Positions 1 to 8,624 of a stretch of DNA of 64,000 bases are shown here, one piece after another. Under the pieces are notes generated by a model. That model did no database searches. It saw nothing but the letters and a program-made list of their open reading frames with translations, and had not been told where the DNA came from. Position numbers and translations under genes: made by a program. The stretch comes from Moraxellaceae bacterium (GTDB lineage: Bacteria > Pseudomonadota > Gammaproteobacteria > Pseudomonadales > Moraxellaceae), in assembly GCA_024234595.1 (NCBI GenBank), contig JACKNZ010000007.1:62001-126000 (forward strand), given 5' to 3'. Every line of letters begins with the position of its first letter. The stretch's first letter is position 1.

Positions 1-139
1 TTATCATCAACAGCCTATATACCTTACAAATGCTTTTTTACTTCTTTACTGTAGTTTTTCTTTTCATTTTGCCAAAAATCGTGCAGAATACCGCACCCAT
101 AAAAGTGGTATATTAGGTTTTTTACTGTTTAGGGCTATT

Positions 140-361
140 ATGTCAAACAAAGAAGAGCAAATCGAAATGGACGGTACGGTGATTGACACCCTACCCAATA
201 CCATGTTTCGTGTGCAGTTAGAAAATGGTCATGTTGTGACCGCACATATCTCTGGCAAAATGCGTAAGCACTACATTCGTATTTTGACTGGTGACCAAGT
301 TAAGGTTGAAATGACACCTTACGACCTCAGCAAAGGCCGTATTACTTACCGCGTCCGCTAA
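140..361 (+). CDS. infA: Translation initiation factor IF-1
   Basis: A 73-residue S1-like OB-fold protein, almost exactly the usual IF-1 length (72). It binds the ribosomal A site with IF-2 and IF-3 during initiation in the cytoplasm. The family's conserved stretches are visible: GTVIDTLPNTMFRV near residues 12-25, VTAHISGKMRKHYIRI near 33-48, and the terminal GRITYRVR. The ATG follows an AGGG Shine-Dalgarno at 131-134, and a TATATT -10-like hexamer lies at 109-114, though no convincing -35 was found. It stands alone with its own terminator at 375-401. Identification is secure. Confidence 0.98.
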   Translation: MSNKEEQIEMDGTVIDTLPNTMFRVQLENGHVVTAHISGKMRKHYIRILTGDQVKVEMTPYDLSKGRITYRVR

Positions 362-374
362 TTCTCATATTATA

Positions 375-401
375 AAAAAGCCATATTTTTATGGCTTTTT
401 T
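375..401 (+). terminator. Rho-independent terminator of infA
   Basis: A 10-bp perfect stem AAAAAGCCAT / ATGGCTTTTT with a 6-base loop ends in a T run, 13 bases after the infA stop codon. Confidence 0.85.
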
Positions 402-403
402 AT

Positions 404-498
404 GACTTGCGCACTTATCGCTTATTTGCTCACTAAACAATCGTTTTCAACGATTTTTAGTTCTCAAAACGCGCTAATTTCGGCGAAACGCGCAAGTC
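404..498. repeat. Palindromic intergenic element, family E, copy 1
   Basis: Ends are a perfect 9-bp inverted repeat GACTTGCGC / GCGCAAGTC. Inside are TTATCGCTTATTT, a hairpin AATCGTT-TTC-AACGATT that extends with ACTAAA / TTTAGT, and AAAACGCGCTAATT. The same layout recurs at 59158-59254 with a different but self-complementary internal hairpin. It fills the gap between infA and the converging methyltransferase gene. Confidence 0.7.
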
Positions 499-531
499 CT
501 GTTGTTGTGTTTTTATTCATTCTTAATAAGC

Positions 532-1710
532 TCAATTTACATCCATCAACAACGTCTCTAAACAATGTTCTTTAATGCCATAAAAGGCTTTAATCTCTTG
601 AACTTGTGCCATAATTTGTTGCTTTCTCGATAATGACACTTGTTTTTTAATGGCCAAAATCATTTTATTTTTGCTGGTATGCTCCAACGAGACAAACTCA
701 AAAACCTGCGTTTGATAGCCAGATGCTTCTAATAATAAAGCACGCAAACCATCGGTAATCATTTCTGCCTCTTGTCCCAAATGCACGCCATGTTGTAATA
801 CAGGCTGCAATAATGTTGGGCTTTGCATTTGTGGGCGTAGTTGTTTATGACAACAAGGCGCACACATGATAATGCTTGCCCCCAAACGAATCCCTGTATG
901 AATGGCATAATCAGTCGCAATATCACAAGCGTGTAACGCAATCATGACATCGGTTTTTGCAGGATGATAACTACGAACATCACCTTGATAAAATTGTAAC
1001 CCCTTTAAGCTACACCGCTGAATGGCACTATTACATAATTGGACTAAGGTATCGCGTAACTCTATGCCTGTTACATGGGCTGAATGTTGATGTACTTGCA
1101 CCAAATAATCATGAATGGCAAAGGTTAGATAACCTTTTCCTGCCCCAAAATCTACTACGTGCAATGACTCGTGTGTTAAGTCTAAATTTGCACTTTCAAT
1201 GGCTTTGGCAAAAATCTCAATGAACTTATTGATTTGCTTCCACTTGCGCGACATAGCAGGAATCAATTGCTTATTAGCATCTACTATTCCCAAATCAAAC
1301 CAAAAATCACGCTCAAGCTCTAATAACCGTTGTTTCTCTCGATTATGCGTTGTAACTACAGATGAACTCGTTGTATTAGCTGCTTTTACCAACAACAAGG
1401 GTTTGTTTTTTTTGCTGATACTGAGTTGTAATTCTTGCTCTTGGGTAAATAGATTTGCATTTTTAAAATCATTGAGCAGTTGCTTAATATGCTCTGTGCC
1501 GTCTTCAAGCGCGACATTTTTGGTAATGTCATGCGTTTTATAATGATACAAACACGATAGATGTGGGGCATCGCGTAATAAAACGGGTCGAATGGTCAGA
1601 CGTTGTAACTCAGACTCTTGACCTTGATATTTACTCAACACTAATTTTATTAAGCTTTGCTGATTGATACTTTGTGCTAACACTTGCACAAATTTTTCTA
1701 GGTCGGACAC
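532..1710 (-). CDS. SAM-dependent methyltransferase (Methyltransf_32-like)
   Basis: A 392-residue class I methyltransferase. The SAM-binding motif I DFGAGKGYLT lies at about residues 187-196, an acidic GIELRD motif near 215-220, and ALHACDIATD at about 258-267 followed by CAPCCHKQ at about 283-290. The HACD/ATD plus PCCH combination is characteristic of the Methyltransf_32 group, whose substrates are mostly undefined; it may act on RNA or protein. The N-terminal 180 residues are unassigned. The start is GTG with only a weak upstream GAGTG. It lies 60 bp downstream of the cyclic-nucleotide-binding gene, beyond that gene's terminator, so it is probably transcribed separately. Enzyme class is confident; the substrate is unknown. 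Confidence 0.8.
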   Translation of the reverse strand: MSDLEKFVQVLAQSINQQSLIKLVLSKYQGQESELQRLTIRPVLLRDAPHLSCLYHYKTHDITKNVALEDGTEHIKQLLNDFKNANLFTQEQELQLSISKKNKPLLLVKAANTTSSSVVTTHNREKQRLLELERDFWFDLGIVDANKQLIPAMSRKWKQINKFIEIFAKAIESANLDLTHESLHVVDFGAGKGYLTFAIHDYLVQVHQHSAHVTGIELRDTLVQLCNSAIQRCSLKGLQFYQGDVRSYHPAKTDVMIALHACDIATDYAIHTGIRLGASIIMCAPCCHKQLRPQMQSPTLLQPVLQHGVHLGQEAEMITDGLRALLLEASGYQTQVFEFVSLEHTSKNKMILAIKKQVSLSRKQQIMAQVQEIKAFYGIKEHCLETLLMDVN

Positions 1711-1721
1711 ATCAATTCACT

Positions 1722-1751
1722 CAAAAAACAAAAGGGCGATTACCGCCCTTT
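1722..1751 (-). terminator. Terminator of the cyclic-nucleotide-binding gene
   Basis: Read on the minus strand, an 8-bp stem AAAGGGCG / CGCCCTTT with a 5-base loop is followed by TTTTGTTTTTT, 20 bases after the stop at 1771. Confidence 0.8.
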
Positions 1752-1770
1752 GTAATACCAACCATAAAGC

Positions 1771-2235
1771 TCAAGCCAAAGGTGGCATAAATTCGGCTAA
1801 TTTATCAGAAGTTTTTCTTAAGTTAATACTTAACAACGATGAAATACCCTTTAAAATTTTAATACCGATTTCGGGATGTAATTTGAGAATCATCTCAAAA
1901 CCTTTGCGTGTTAAGACAATCAAACCTGATGTGGTACAAGCACGTACCGAGGCCGAGCGAGTTAGTTTATCAATCAACGCCATTTCACCAATGGAGCTAC
2001 CCTTGGCCAAGGTGGTAATGACCACTGGCTTGGCATGTTGATTGAGTTTAATCACGTCCAAAGCACCATGCATGACAAAACAAACATAGTCGCCCTTTTC
2101 ACCTTCCTTAAAAACAAACTCACCCATCTCAACCTTATTAAAAAACATATATTTTTCAATTGTTTGCAAGTCTTCTAAGGTGAGATTCGAAAAAATGGGC
2201 ACTTGTCCCAAATAATCAGCTAGGCTCTCACTCAT
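1771..2235 (-). CDS. Cyclic-nucleotide-binding domain protein (single domain)
   Basis: A 154-residue protein made of essentially one Crp-type cyclic-nucleotide-binding beta-roll (about residues 12-130). The phosphate-binding cassette is visible: GSSIGEMALIDKLTRSA at about 79-95, with the expected Gly-Glu, Ala-Leu and Arg-Ser-Ala positions for cNMP binding. There is no C-terminal helix-turn-helix, so it is not a Crp-type transcription factor; the C-terminal helix may mediate dimerisation or partner binding. A good GGAGA ribosome-binding site precedes the ATG. It is followed by its own terminator and separated by about 100 bp from the nitrilase gene upstream, so it is probably monocistronic. 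The ligand (cAMP, c-di-GMP or another) cannot be told from the sequence. Confidence 0.85.
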   Translation of the reverse strand: MSESLADYLGQVPIFSNLTLEDLQTIEKYMFFNKVEMGEFVFKEGEKGDYVCFVMHGALDVIKLNQHAKPVVITTLAKGSSIGEMALIDKLTRSASVRACTTSGLIVLTRKGFEMILKLHPEIGIKILKGISSLLSINLRKTSDKLAEFMPPLA

Positions 2236-2333
2236 TTGTTTATCTCCATTTTTGATGTCTTAACACAAAAAATATTAAGATTTCTAATTTAATAAAATTT
2301 ATATAGCTAATCTTACGACAGTCAATCAAACAG

Positions 2334-3152
2334 TTATAGTCGTCTATGTCTCAAAATTGTCATTTGTTGACGAATTTTTGTCATTTGTTGCGAGTCATAA
2401 TCAGCCAGTACCACCGCTTCACCTTGAGCTTGTAATGCTAATACCTTGCCCCACGCGTCAATAATTTGGCTATGACCCCACGTTTGCCGTTGCTGACTGT
2501 GCCAACCTGTTTGGCCTGCACCAATTATCATACATTGATTTTCGATGGCACGCGCACGCAATAACACTTGCCAATGCGCCTCACCTGTTAATGCGGTAAA
2601 CGCAGCAGGCACGACAATAATATCTGCTTCTTGCTCTCTGAGTGCCTGAAACAACGCAGGGAATCGCAGATCATAACAAATACTTAATCCTATATTAGCA
2701 AACGGGGTACGAATTACCACTATTTCATCGCCTGCTTCAAAAGTCGCTGATTCTTGATATTGTCCTTGCTGATCAGCAATCGCGGCATCAAACAAATGTA
2801 TTTTGTCATAACGTCCGACTAACTCACCCTGTGGATTATAAACAAAACAGGCAGCGCGTACCTTATTTTTTGTTGTTAATTGGCCATCAGGACGATACGC
2901 ACATGGCACACTGCCACCAACCAGCCATAATTGATGTTGTTGTGCTTGTTGCGCCAACCATGCTTGAATAATGCCAATTTGTTGTGCTGTTTGCTGTTGT
3001 ACGCCAGCCGCAAACACAGCAAAGTTTTCGGGCAATACTGCAAGTTTAGCATTTGCTTGAGCTGCTTGTGCCAGCAGTCGCTCTGCCTGTTGTAAATTGG
3101 CTTGCAAATTATCTAGACTGTTCATTTGTATGGCAGCAACGGTCACACTCAT
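2334..3152 (-). CDS. Carbon-nitrogen hydrolase, Nit1/Nit2-type amidase
   Basis: A 272-residue nitrilase-superfamily hydrolase with the complete Glu-Lys-Cys catalytic triad: E42 in LPENFAVF, K117 in YDKIHLFD and C159 in ICYDLRFP. These flanking sequences resemble the Nit1 branch, whose members hydrolyse deaminated glutathione, a cytosolic metabolite-repair reaction; that substrate is inferred from family resemblance. The ATG overlaps the yhdP stop by 4 bp (ATGA), showing translational coupling. The order rng-yhdP-nitrilase matches Pseudomonas, where tldD follows; here tldD is absent and the cNMP-binding gene comes next. Confidence 0.9.
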   Translation of the reverse strand: MSVTVAAIQMNSLDNLQANLQQAERLLAQAAQANAKLAVLPENFAVFAAGVQQQTAQQIGIIQAWLAQQAQQHQLWLVGGSVPCAYRPDGQLTTKNKVRAACFVYNPQGELVGRYDKIHLFDAAIADQQGQYQESATFEAGDEIVVIRTPFANIGLSICYDLRFPALFQALREQEADIIVVPAAFTALTGEAHWQVLLRARAIENQCMIIGAGQTGWHSQQRQTWGHSQIIDAWGKVLALQAQGEAVVLADYDSQQMTKIRQQMTILRHRRL

Positions 3153-6100
3153 TGATTGATGTCCTTATTATTTTTCTTCTTATTGAATGTTTTGAATGGC
3201 GTTGGTTTGCGCCATTTACGCCAAAGCAAGGTCGGATTTTTGACTCGCTGCATTTTGGGTTCGGTCATCAATCCTGTTAAATCATAATGTAAAGTGGCCA
3301 TTTCGGTCAGCGAATTATCCAATAATGCCTCGGCAGCTACTAAAGCCCCACCCACTACAGGCCCTGCAACTAAGGCTGCTGCATAAGGTACAACACTAGC
3401 CATAGGAATAGACACTTCTAAATGCTGATTCAGTGTTTTACTCGGCAAATCAACTGTTCCTTGAGTTTTGGCTTGTAATGATGGGCTTTTAAAGATCAAC
3501 TCATTGTGCATTTCACCATTCACCAAATTGGCATCAAACAAAATATCATCATAAGCTAATCCCTTTTGGGTAATATCCGAAAAATCTAATTTTAGTCGTC
3601 GTTTGATGTTATCGCTATCTAATACGCCCAAAATACGCGACAAATTTAATGCCCTATTAAGTTGTAAAACGCGGCCTTTGTGTAATTCTATGGCTAATTG
3701 ACCATTGAGTTTTGTCAATGCTAATTCACTGGGATTTCCTTGCCACGACAACGCTATCTTCGCCTGCGCTTGTTGGCTATTGATGCTTGGGGCTTTATTA
3801 AAACTCTCAAATAGCTGAGCGGCATCTACTACATTGATTTGACCTTTATAGCTTGTTCTTTCTTGTCCTTGCCACTGCCAATCCATCATACCTTCCATTA
3901 AAAATTCTGGATTTTTTAATACAATACGATTGAGATTAAGCCCTTGAGCATAGGGCTTGAGTGTGGCACTTAACTGACTGGTTTTGAGATGCGGCCATGC
4001 TTTGGCGTGCAACTCTTTTATATTTATCTCAACCGTAGGTATTGACCAATTGGTATTGGTTTTGAATTTTTTGACAGTATGGCCAAACGTAGCTTTACTA
4101 AAGGGCAAATACAAACTTTGAATATTCAATTTGACAGGCTGCAACACATCGCTAGGCCATATCAGTTCGCCATTAAGGTCATTACTGGTGATTTGAAATC
4201 GTGATGCTTTAGTAAGTCGCTCATAACCTAAACGTACATTTTTTAGCTGATAACCACCATAAAACATATCATCAAAACTGACACTAAAACTTTGCAAATT
4301 GGGCATAACAGATGCTACATCCTGTGGTGGCTTGTTACTCGACATTGGACGTAACCACGGCAGCCAATCATCAATATTCATTTGTGCCAAATGACCGCTT
4401 ACCCATAAACCACTTGGCGGCAACTCCCCCTGCCAATTCTCACCTAACAACAATATCATGCGATTGATAAGACTATTTTTGACCTCAAATGCACTTTGTA
4501 ACGCCGAACCAACCACCAAATATCCTGTTTGTCGTGTTGCCGAATGCAGCTCCATTTCATAATGAACGGGTTGTATTTTTTCAATTGATTTTTTAAAAGG
4601 CTCAGGTAAATCTATTTGCCAACCTTGCAAATTAGAGTCTAAGACAATATGTACAGGGTCATCGGTCATGGGAACGGTTAACAGCGTATTATAGTGTGTT
4701 TGACCTCGCATTGATTGGGTAACATTGCCGAGCCACGGTTTAAGATTAACTGGTGCAAGTTGGCCATTGGCCTGAATCTGTACTGCCGCAATCTCACCTG
4801 CATTGAGTACACTTTGCAGTTTGACATTGACTGGCTGCGTTAACAAATATCCCTGTAACGGCAAACTACTTAAACCTAAACCTGTTTGGTACTTGACTGT
4901 ACCACTTAACCATAAATCAAAATCGGGTGCTTGACGCAGCACAATCGGATTGCCTACCAAATCTGCCGACACTTCAACCTTCATATCTTGCTTAATTTGC
5001 TCACTCAAGGGCAAGCTAAAGGCTAAATCTCCAGCAATTTCTCCTTTTATGCCTATCATTTCGGCAAAATGCGCCACATCTTCTTTTAAAGGGGTTTCGG
5101 TAAAGAGTCGCAGCAAATCATCACCCACCGTATCTATCCCTGCATTTAAGTATAGAATGGGGGTATTTAAATCAGGAATTTTGGCCACAATATCTCTGGC
5201 TGCACTTTGATAAATTCGTCCACTTTTGGCACTAATAGTCAAAGCATGATTATAAATCTCAATATCGGCGTTGAGATTACTTAGTACTGGCCAATCAGGG
5301 GCATAATCTAACAAAGCATCTTTAACTTTAAATTGCATTTGCATGGTGCTAGGAGGACGCTGTGGGGTATCAAACAAAACGCCTTGATACAAAAAATCGC
5401 CTCTTTCTATATTACCCGAGACTAAGGACTTTTTAAGCCACGCTAAGGTATCATCACCTGCCGATGGCCACGGTACATAACGCCACACACTGGCCAAATT
5501 TCCATTGTAAATACTGGCTAATAATTGCATTTGTGCAGCACTGGGGTCTGCTTTAGGCAACCACAAACTTAATACTGCTTGCCCATGTGCATCGTTATTT
5601 TTTAGCTGAATTTGATTACTATCAATTAACCAAGCATCACCCAAATCTGTCCATTTAAGCGACACATTTAGCGATGAAAGTGGTGTCACTTCTCGATAAA
5701 TAGGCTTTAAATCAACCGCCCCCTCGGCAATGTCTAAGCCTGCGACACCACCTGTTGGCTGATGACTCAACCAAAGATTAGCATTTTTAACACCAATCAT
5801 ATTTTGTGTTGCTAATACTGATAAATGCTGTACTTTTGCCGCAGCATTTAGTAGTTTTTTTTGAGCAATATCTATACTCGTGGTCAAGGAGTGAATACGG
5901 CCTGTTGGTTGAGCCTGAGACAACCAAGTTTGGACTTTTTGATAGTTCGGATGTTGATAGGCAACCGTTCTAAGAACATTGCTTGCTTGTGCAATATCCA
6001 ACTCTTTAATACCAAATGACATTTTATCATTCTGATAATCAACACTTAATTGCTGCAATTTAACATTTTGCTGGTTCACTGTGCCTTGTGCATCTTGAAT

Positions 6101-7057
6101 AGAAACTTGCCAACCTTGCTTATGTTGTTGCCATGCAACAGTCGCAGCAAAATGTTGAAAATTGATGAGCTGAGATGGCTCTGCTAAAGTAGCAGCAAGT
6201 TGTTGTACATTGAGTTTGGCACTCGCACTTTGTAAATGACCTGCTTGTAACTCAAACCATGCTTCGGCCTCTAAATTTGCCTTATCAATCGTCAAGTTAT
6301 CAACTTTATTAAGCCAATTTTGCCATGACAAGCTAGGTAGTTTGCCATACACCTTACCCGACCAAGAGTGTGCTCTTAATATATTGCCACTATGCTTTAA
6401 ATCGGCAAACACTTGAAAAGGCTGCTCATTAACTAGGCCATAGACTCTAAAAGCATGATGATGATTAACATTATGGTTTTTGATAATAAGCTGATTTAAA
6501 TCGACGCCAGGCTGTTGATAAGGTGTTATTCGAATTTGTGTTTTATTCAATGACCATTTGGCTTGTTTTAACAACCAACTCAGCGCAACTTTACGGGTTT
6601 CTGGGCGAGATTCACCTAATGCCAAAAGCTCGGTAATCAACCACTCTCCTTGTTGTGTTTGACTAATATTTAGATTTAAGCCCGTAATAGTACCATCTAA
6701 TCGCCACTCCAAGTTTAGTAAACTGTGCCATAAAGCTAACTCTAGCTTAATGTGTGGCACACTAAAAATAACTTGTTGTTGATGTTGTGGATGATAGATT
6801 TTAAGCTGGCTAATTTGTAATTCAGGCTCAATTCCCTGCCATGTTGCTTTAAAACCCTGCAATTTAACAGGTGCATTGATTGCATGAGATAAACGCTCTT
6901 CTAGTAAGCGTTGATTTTTTTCAAGGGCAATCAAACTACTTTTGATAACCAACACAATAACCGTGAGCACTAAGACAATATAGATCAACCAGCGCAAACT
7001 ATGTTTGAATGCAGCTTTGCTAATACCTTGCCAATAGTGCCACTTGAAACCTTGCAA
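3149..7057 (-). CDS. yhdP: YhdP-family AsmA-like inner-membrane protein
   Basis: A 1,302-residue protein with an N-terminal membrane anchor (about residues 23-45, WLIYIVLVLTVIVLVIKSSL) and a very long periplasmic region. The length, the single N-terminal transmembrane helix, the C-terminal DUF3971/AsmA-like region ending in LRPMSS...LTGLMTEPKMQRVKN-type sequence, and the position directly after rng identify it as YhdP. YhdP and other AsmA-like bridge proteins are known to help move phospholipid between inner and outer membranes; the same role is inferred here. It begins 8 bp after the rng stop and overlaps the nitrilase gene by 4 bp, so it is the middle gene of an operon. A basic, Lys/Asn-rich C-terminal tail follows the AsmA region. 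Confidence 0.92.
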   Translation of the reverse strand: MQGFKWHYWQGISKAAFKHSLRWLIYIVLVLTVIVLVIKSSLIALEKNQRLLEERLSHAINAPVKLQGFKATWQGIEPELQISQLKIYHPQHQQQVIFSVPHIKLELALWHSLLNLEWRLDGTITGLNLNISQTQQGEWLITELLALGESRPETRKVALSWLLKQAKWSLNKTQIRITPYQQPGVDLNQLIIKNHNVNHHHAFRVYGLVNEQPFQVFADLKHSGNILRAHSWSGKVYGKLPSLSWQNWLNKVDNLTIDKANLEAEAWFELQAGHLQSASAKLNVQQLAATLAEPSQLINFQHFAATVAWQQHKQGWQVSIQDAQGTVNQQNVKLQQLSVDYQNDKMSFGIKELDIAQASNVLRTVAYQHPNYQKVQTWLSQAQPTGRIHSLTTSIDIAQKKLLNAAAKVQHLSVLATQNMIGVKNANLWLSHQPTGGVAGLDIAEGAVDLKPIYREVTPLSSLNVSLKWTDLGDAWLIDSNQIQLKNNDAHGQAVLSLWLPKADPSAAQMQLLASIYNGNLASVWRYVPWPSAGDDTLAWLKKSLVSGNIERGDFLYQGVLFDTPQRPPSTMQMQFKVKDALLDYAPDWPVLSNLNADIEIYNHALTISAKSGRIYQSAARDIVAKIPDLNTPILYLNAGIDTVGDDLLRLFTETPLKEDVAHFAEMIGIKGEIAGDLAFSLPLSEQIKQDMKVEVSADLVGNPIVLRQAPDFDLWLSGTVKYQTGLGLSSLPLQGYLLTQPVNVKLQSVLNAGEIAAVQIQANGQLAPVNLKPWLGNVTQSMRGQTHYNTLLTVPMTDDPVHIVLDSNLQGWQIDLPEPFKKSIEKIQPVHYEMELHSATRQTGYLVVGSALQSAFEVKNSLINRMILLLGENWQGELPPSGLWVSGHLAQMNIDDWLPWLRPMSSNKPPQDVASVMPNLQSFSVSFDDMFYGGYQLKNVRLGYERLTKASRFQITSNDLNGELIWPSDVLQPVKLNIQSLYLPFSKATFGHTVKKFKTNTNWSIPTVEINIKELHAKAWPHLKTSQLSATLKPYAQGLNLNRIVLKNPEFLMEGMMDWQWQGQERTSYKGQINVVDAAQLFESFNKAPSINSQQAQAKIALSWQGNPSELALTKLNGQLAIELHKGRVLQLNRALNLSRILGVLDSDNIKRRLKLDFSDITQKGLAYDDILFDANLVNGEMHNELIFKSPSLQAKTQGTVDLPSKTLNQHLEVSIPMASVVPYAAALVAGPVVGGALVAAEALLDNSLTEMATLHYDLTGLMTEPKMQRVKNPTLLWRKWRKPTPFKTFNKKKNNKDINQ

Positions 7058-7065
7058 GAATCACC

Positions 7066-8535
7066 TCACACCAAAACAATGTCGTATTGTTCTTGGGTAT
7101 ATAAGTTTTCTACTTGAAAACGTATCGGCTTGCCAATAAAAAACTCTAAATCAGCTATCGCTGCTGATTCCTCGGACAGCAAACGGTCAATGATTTTTTG
7201 ATTGGCAATCACCATATAACCATTGGCCGCATCATAGGCTCGTGCTTCGCGCAAAATTTCTCTAAATATCTCGTAACATACTGTTTCGGCGGTTTTAATT
7301 GAGCCACGTCCCTGACAGGTAGAACAGACCTCACACAACAAATGCTCTAAAGATTCACGAGTGCGCTTGCGCGTCATCTCCACCAAGCCTAACTCAGACA
7401 CTTGAGTTATTTTGGTTTTAGCATGGTCACGCGTGAGCATTTTTTCAAAGGCTTTTAACACTTGGCTACGGTGGTCAGCCTCTTGCATATCTATAAAATC
7501 AATAATAATAATGCCGCCCAAATTGCGTAATCTTAATTGCCTTGCAATAGCATGAGTTGCTTCTAAATTGGTTTTAAAAACTGTGTCCTCTAAAGTTCTT
7601 GAGCCAACAAAAGACCCCGTATTAACATCAACCGTGGTCATGGCTTCGGTTTGGTCAATAATCAAATAACCGCCTGACTTGAGCGCAACTTTACGCGACA
7701 GTGCTTTTTGCAAATCATCTTCGACGTTATATAGTTCAAATAAGGGGCGTTCACCAGGATAATGCTCAATTTTTTCTTCGGCATTAGGCACAAACTCACG
7801 CACAAACTCTAAAATTTTTCCTAAAGTCTCACGAGAATCAACCAAGATTTTGCTAATATTTTGAATCACTAAATCCCGAATAATGCGCTGATATAACGGC
7901 AATTCTTCATAAATTAAAGTTGGACTTTGTATTTTTTGTTTTTTATCATTGATGTGTTGCCACAATTTAATCAAGTACGCCATGTCCTGACTTAACTCAG
8001 CCTCGCTCACGCCCTCTGCGGCTGTCCGCACAATGACGCCACCTGTTAAGCTGTCGCTGTTTGCTTCTTTAATCTGCTTAATAATTGTTTTTAGCCGCTC
8101 TCTTTCGGCTTCGTTTTCGATACGTTGAGAAATACCAATATGCTCACCAAAAGGCATATACACCAAAAATCGTGATGGGATTGATAAATCGGTCGTGAGT
8201 CTAGCCCCTTTGCTACCTAACATATCTTTGACAACTTGAACAGTAATCATTTGTCCTTCGTGGACTAACTCAGCAATGCTTTGCTCTGCGTTTATATCTT
8301 TTTGACTACTACTAATAATATCGTTGGCATGAAGAAAGGCAGTTCTTGATAAGCCAATTTCAACAAAAGCCGCTTGCATACCTGGCAAAACCCGCACTAC
8401 CTTACCTTTGTAGATATTACTTACCAAACCTCGCTTGGCAGTACGCTCTACAAATAACTCTTGTACCACTCCATTTTCGACCAATGCCACACGGCACTCC
8501 ATGGGGGTGACGTTAATTAATATTTCTTCTGACAT
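7066..8535 (-). CDS. rng: Ribonuclease G
   Basis: A 489-residue RNase E/G family endoribonuclease that matures the 16S rRNA 5' end and cleaves some mRNAs in the cytoplasm. Seen: the N-terminal S1 domain (SNIYKGKVVRVLPGMQAAFV, then FLHANDI), the catalytic DNase I-like region with TTVDVNTGSFVGSR and IIIIDFIDM acidic residues, and the zinc-link CSTCQGRG. The ATG at 8535 (MSEEILINVTPMECR) aligns with the E. coli Rng start and gives the usual length of 489; an in-frame TTG seven codons upstream at 8556 lies within the T-rich tail of the preceding terminator and is rejected. First gene of rng-yhdP-nit. Its normal upstream neighbour maf is displaced 18 kb away by the autotransporter locus. Confidence 0.97.
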   Translation of the reverse strand: MSEEILINVTPMECRVALVENGVVQELFVERTAKRGLVSNIYKGKVVRVLPGMQAAFVEIGLSRTAFLHANDIISSSQKDINAEQSIAELVHEGQMITVQVVKDMLGSKGARLTTDLSIPSRFLVYMPFGEHIGISQRIENEAERERLKTIIKQIKEANSDSLTGGVIVRTAAEGVSEAELSQDMAYLIKLWQHINDKKQKIQSPTLIYEELPLYQRIIRDLVIQNISKILVDSRETLGKILEFVREFVPNAEEKIEHYPGERPLFELYNVEDDLQKALSRKVALKSGGYLIIDQTEAMTTVDVNTGSFVGSRTLEDTVFKTNLEATHAIARQLRLRNLGGIIIIDFIDMQEADHRSQVLKAFEKMLTRDHAKTKITQVSELGLVEMTRKRTRESLEHLLCEVCSTCQGRGSIKTAETVCYEIFREILREARAYDAANGYMVIANQKIIDRLLSEESAAIADLEFFIGKPIRFQVENLYTQEQYDIVLV

Positions 8536-8550
8536 AATTTTTTCTACAAA

Positions 8551-8585
8551 AAACAAAGGGTTGACATTGTGCCAACCCCCTGTTT
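8551..8585 (-). terminator. Probable terminator of the autotransporter locus
   Basis: On the minus strand an imperfect stem (GGGTTG / CAACCC flanked by AAACA / TGTTT with a 2x2 internal loop) is followed by TTTGTTTTTTG. It lies 40 bp after the barrel stop codon and directly before the rng ATG, so rng needs either read-through or its own promoter. Confidence 0.5.
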
Positions 8586-8624
8586 GTTTATCACATCAAC
8601 GTCCAAGCAAGCGTTGTATTTCTC

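Noticed and set aside
8535..8556. TTG start for rng giving 496 residues
   Set aside because: It falls in the T-rich tail of the preceding terminator; ATG 8535 matches the family start.
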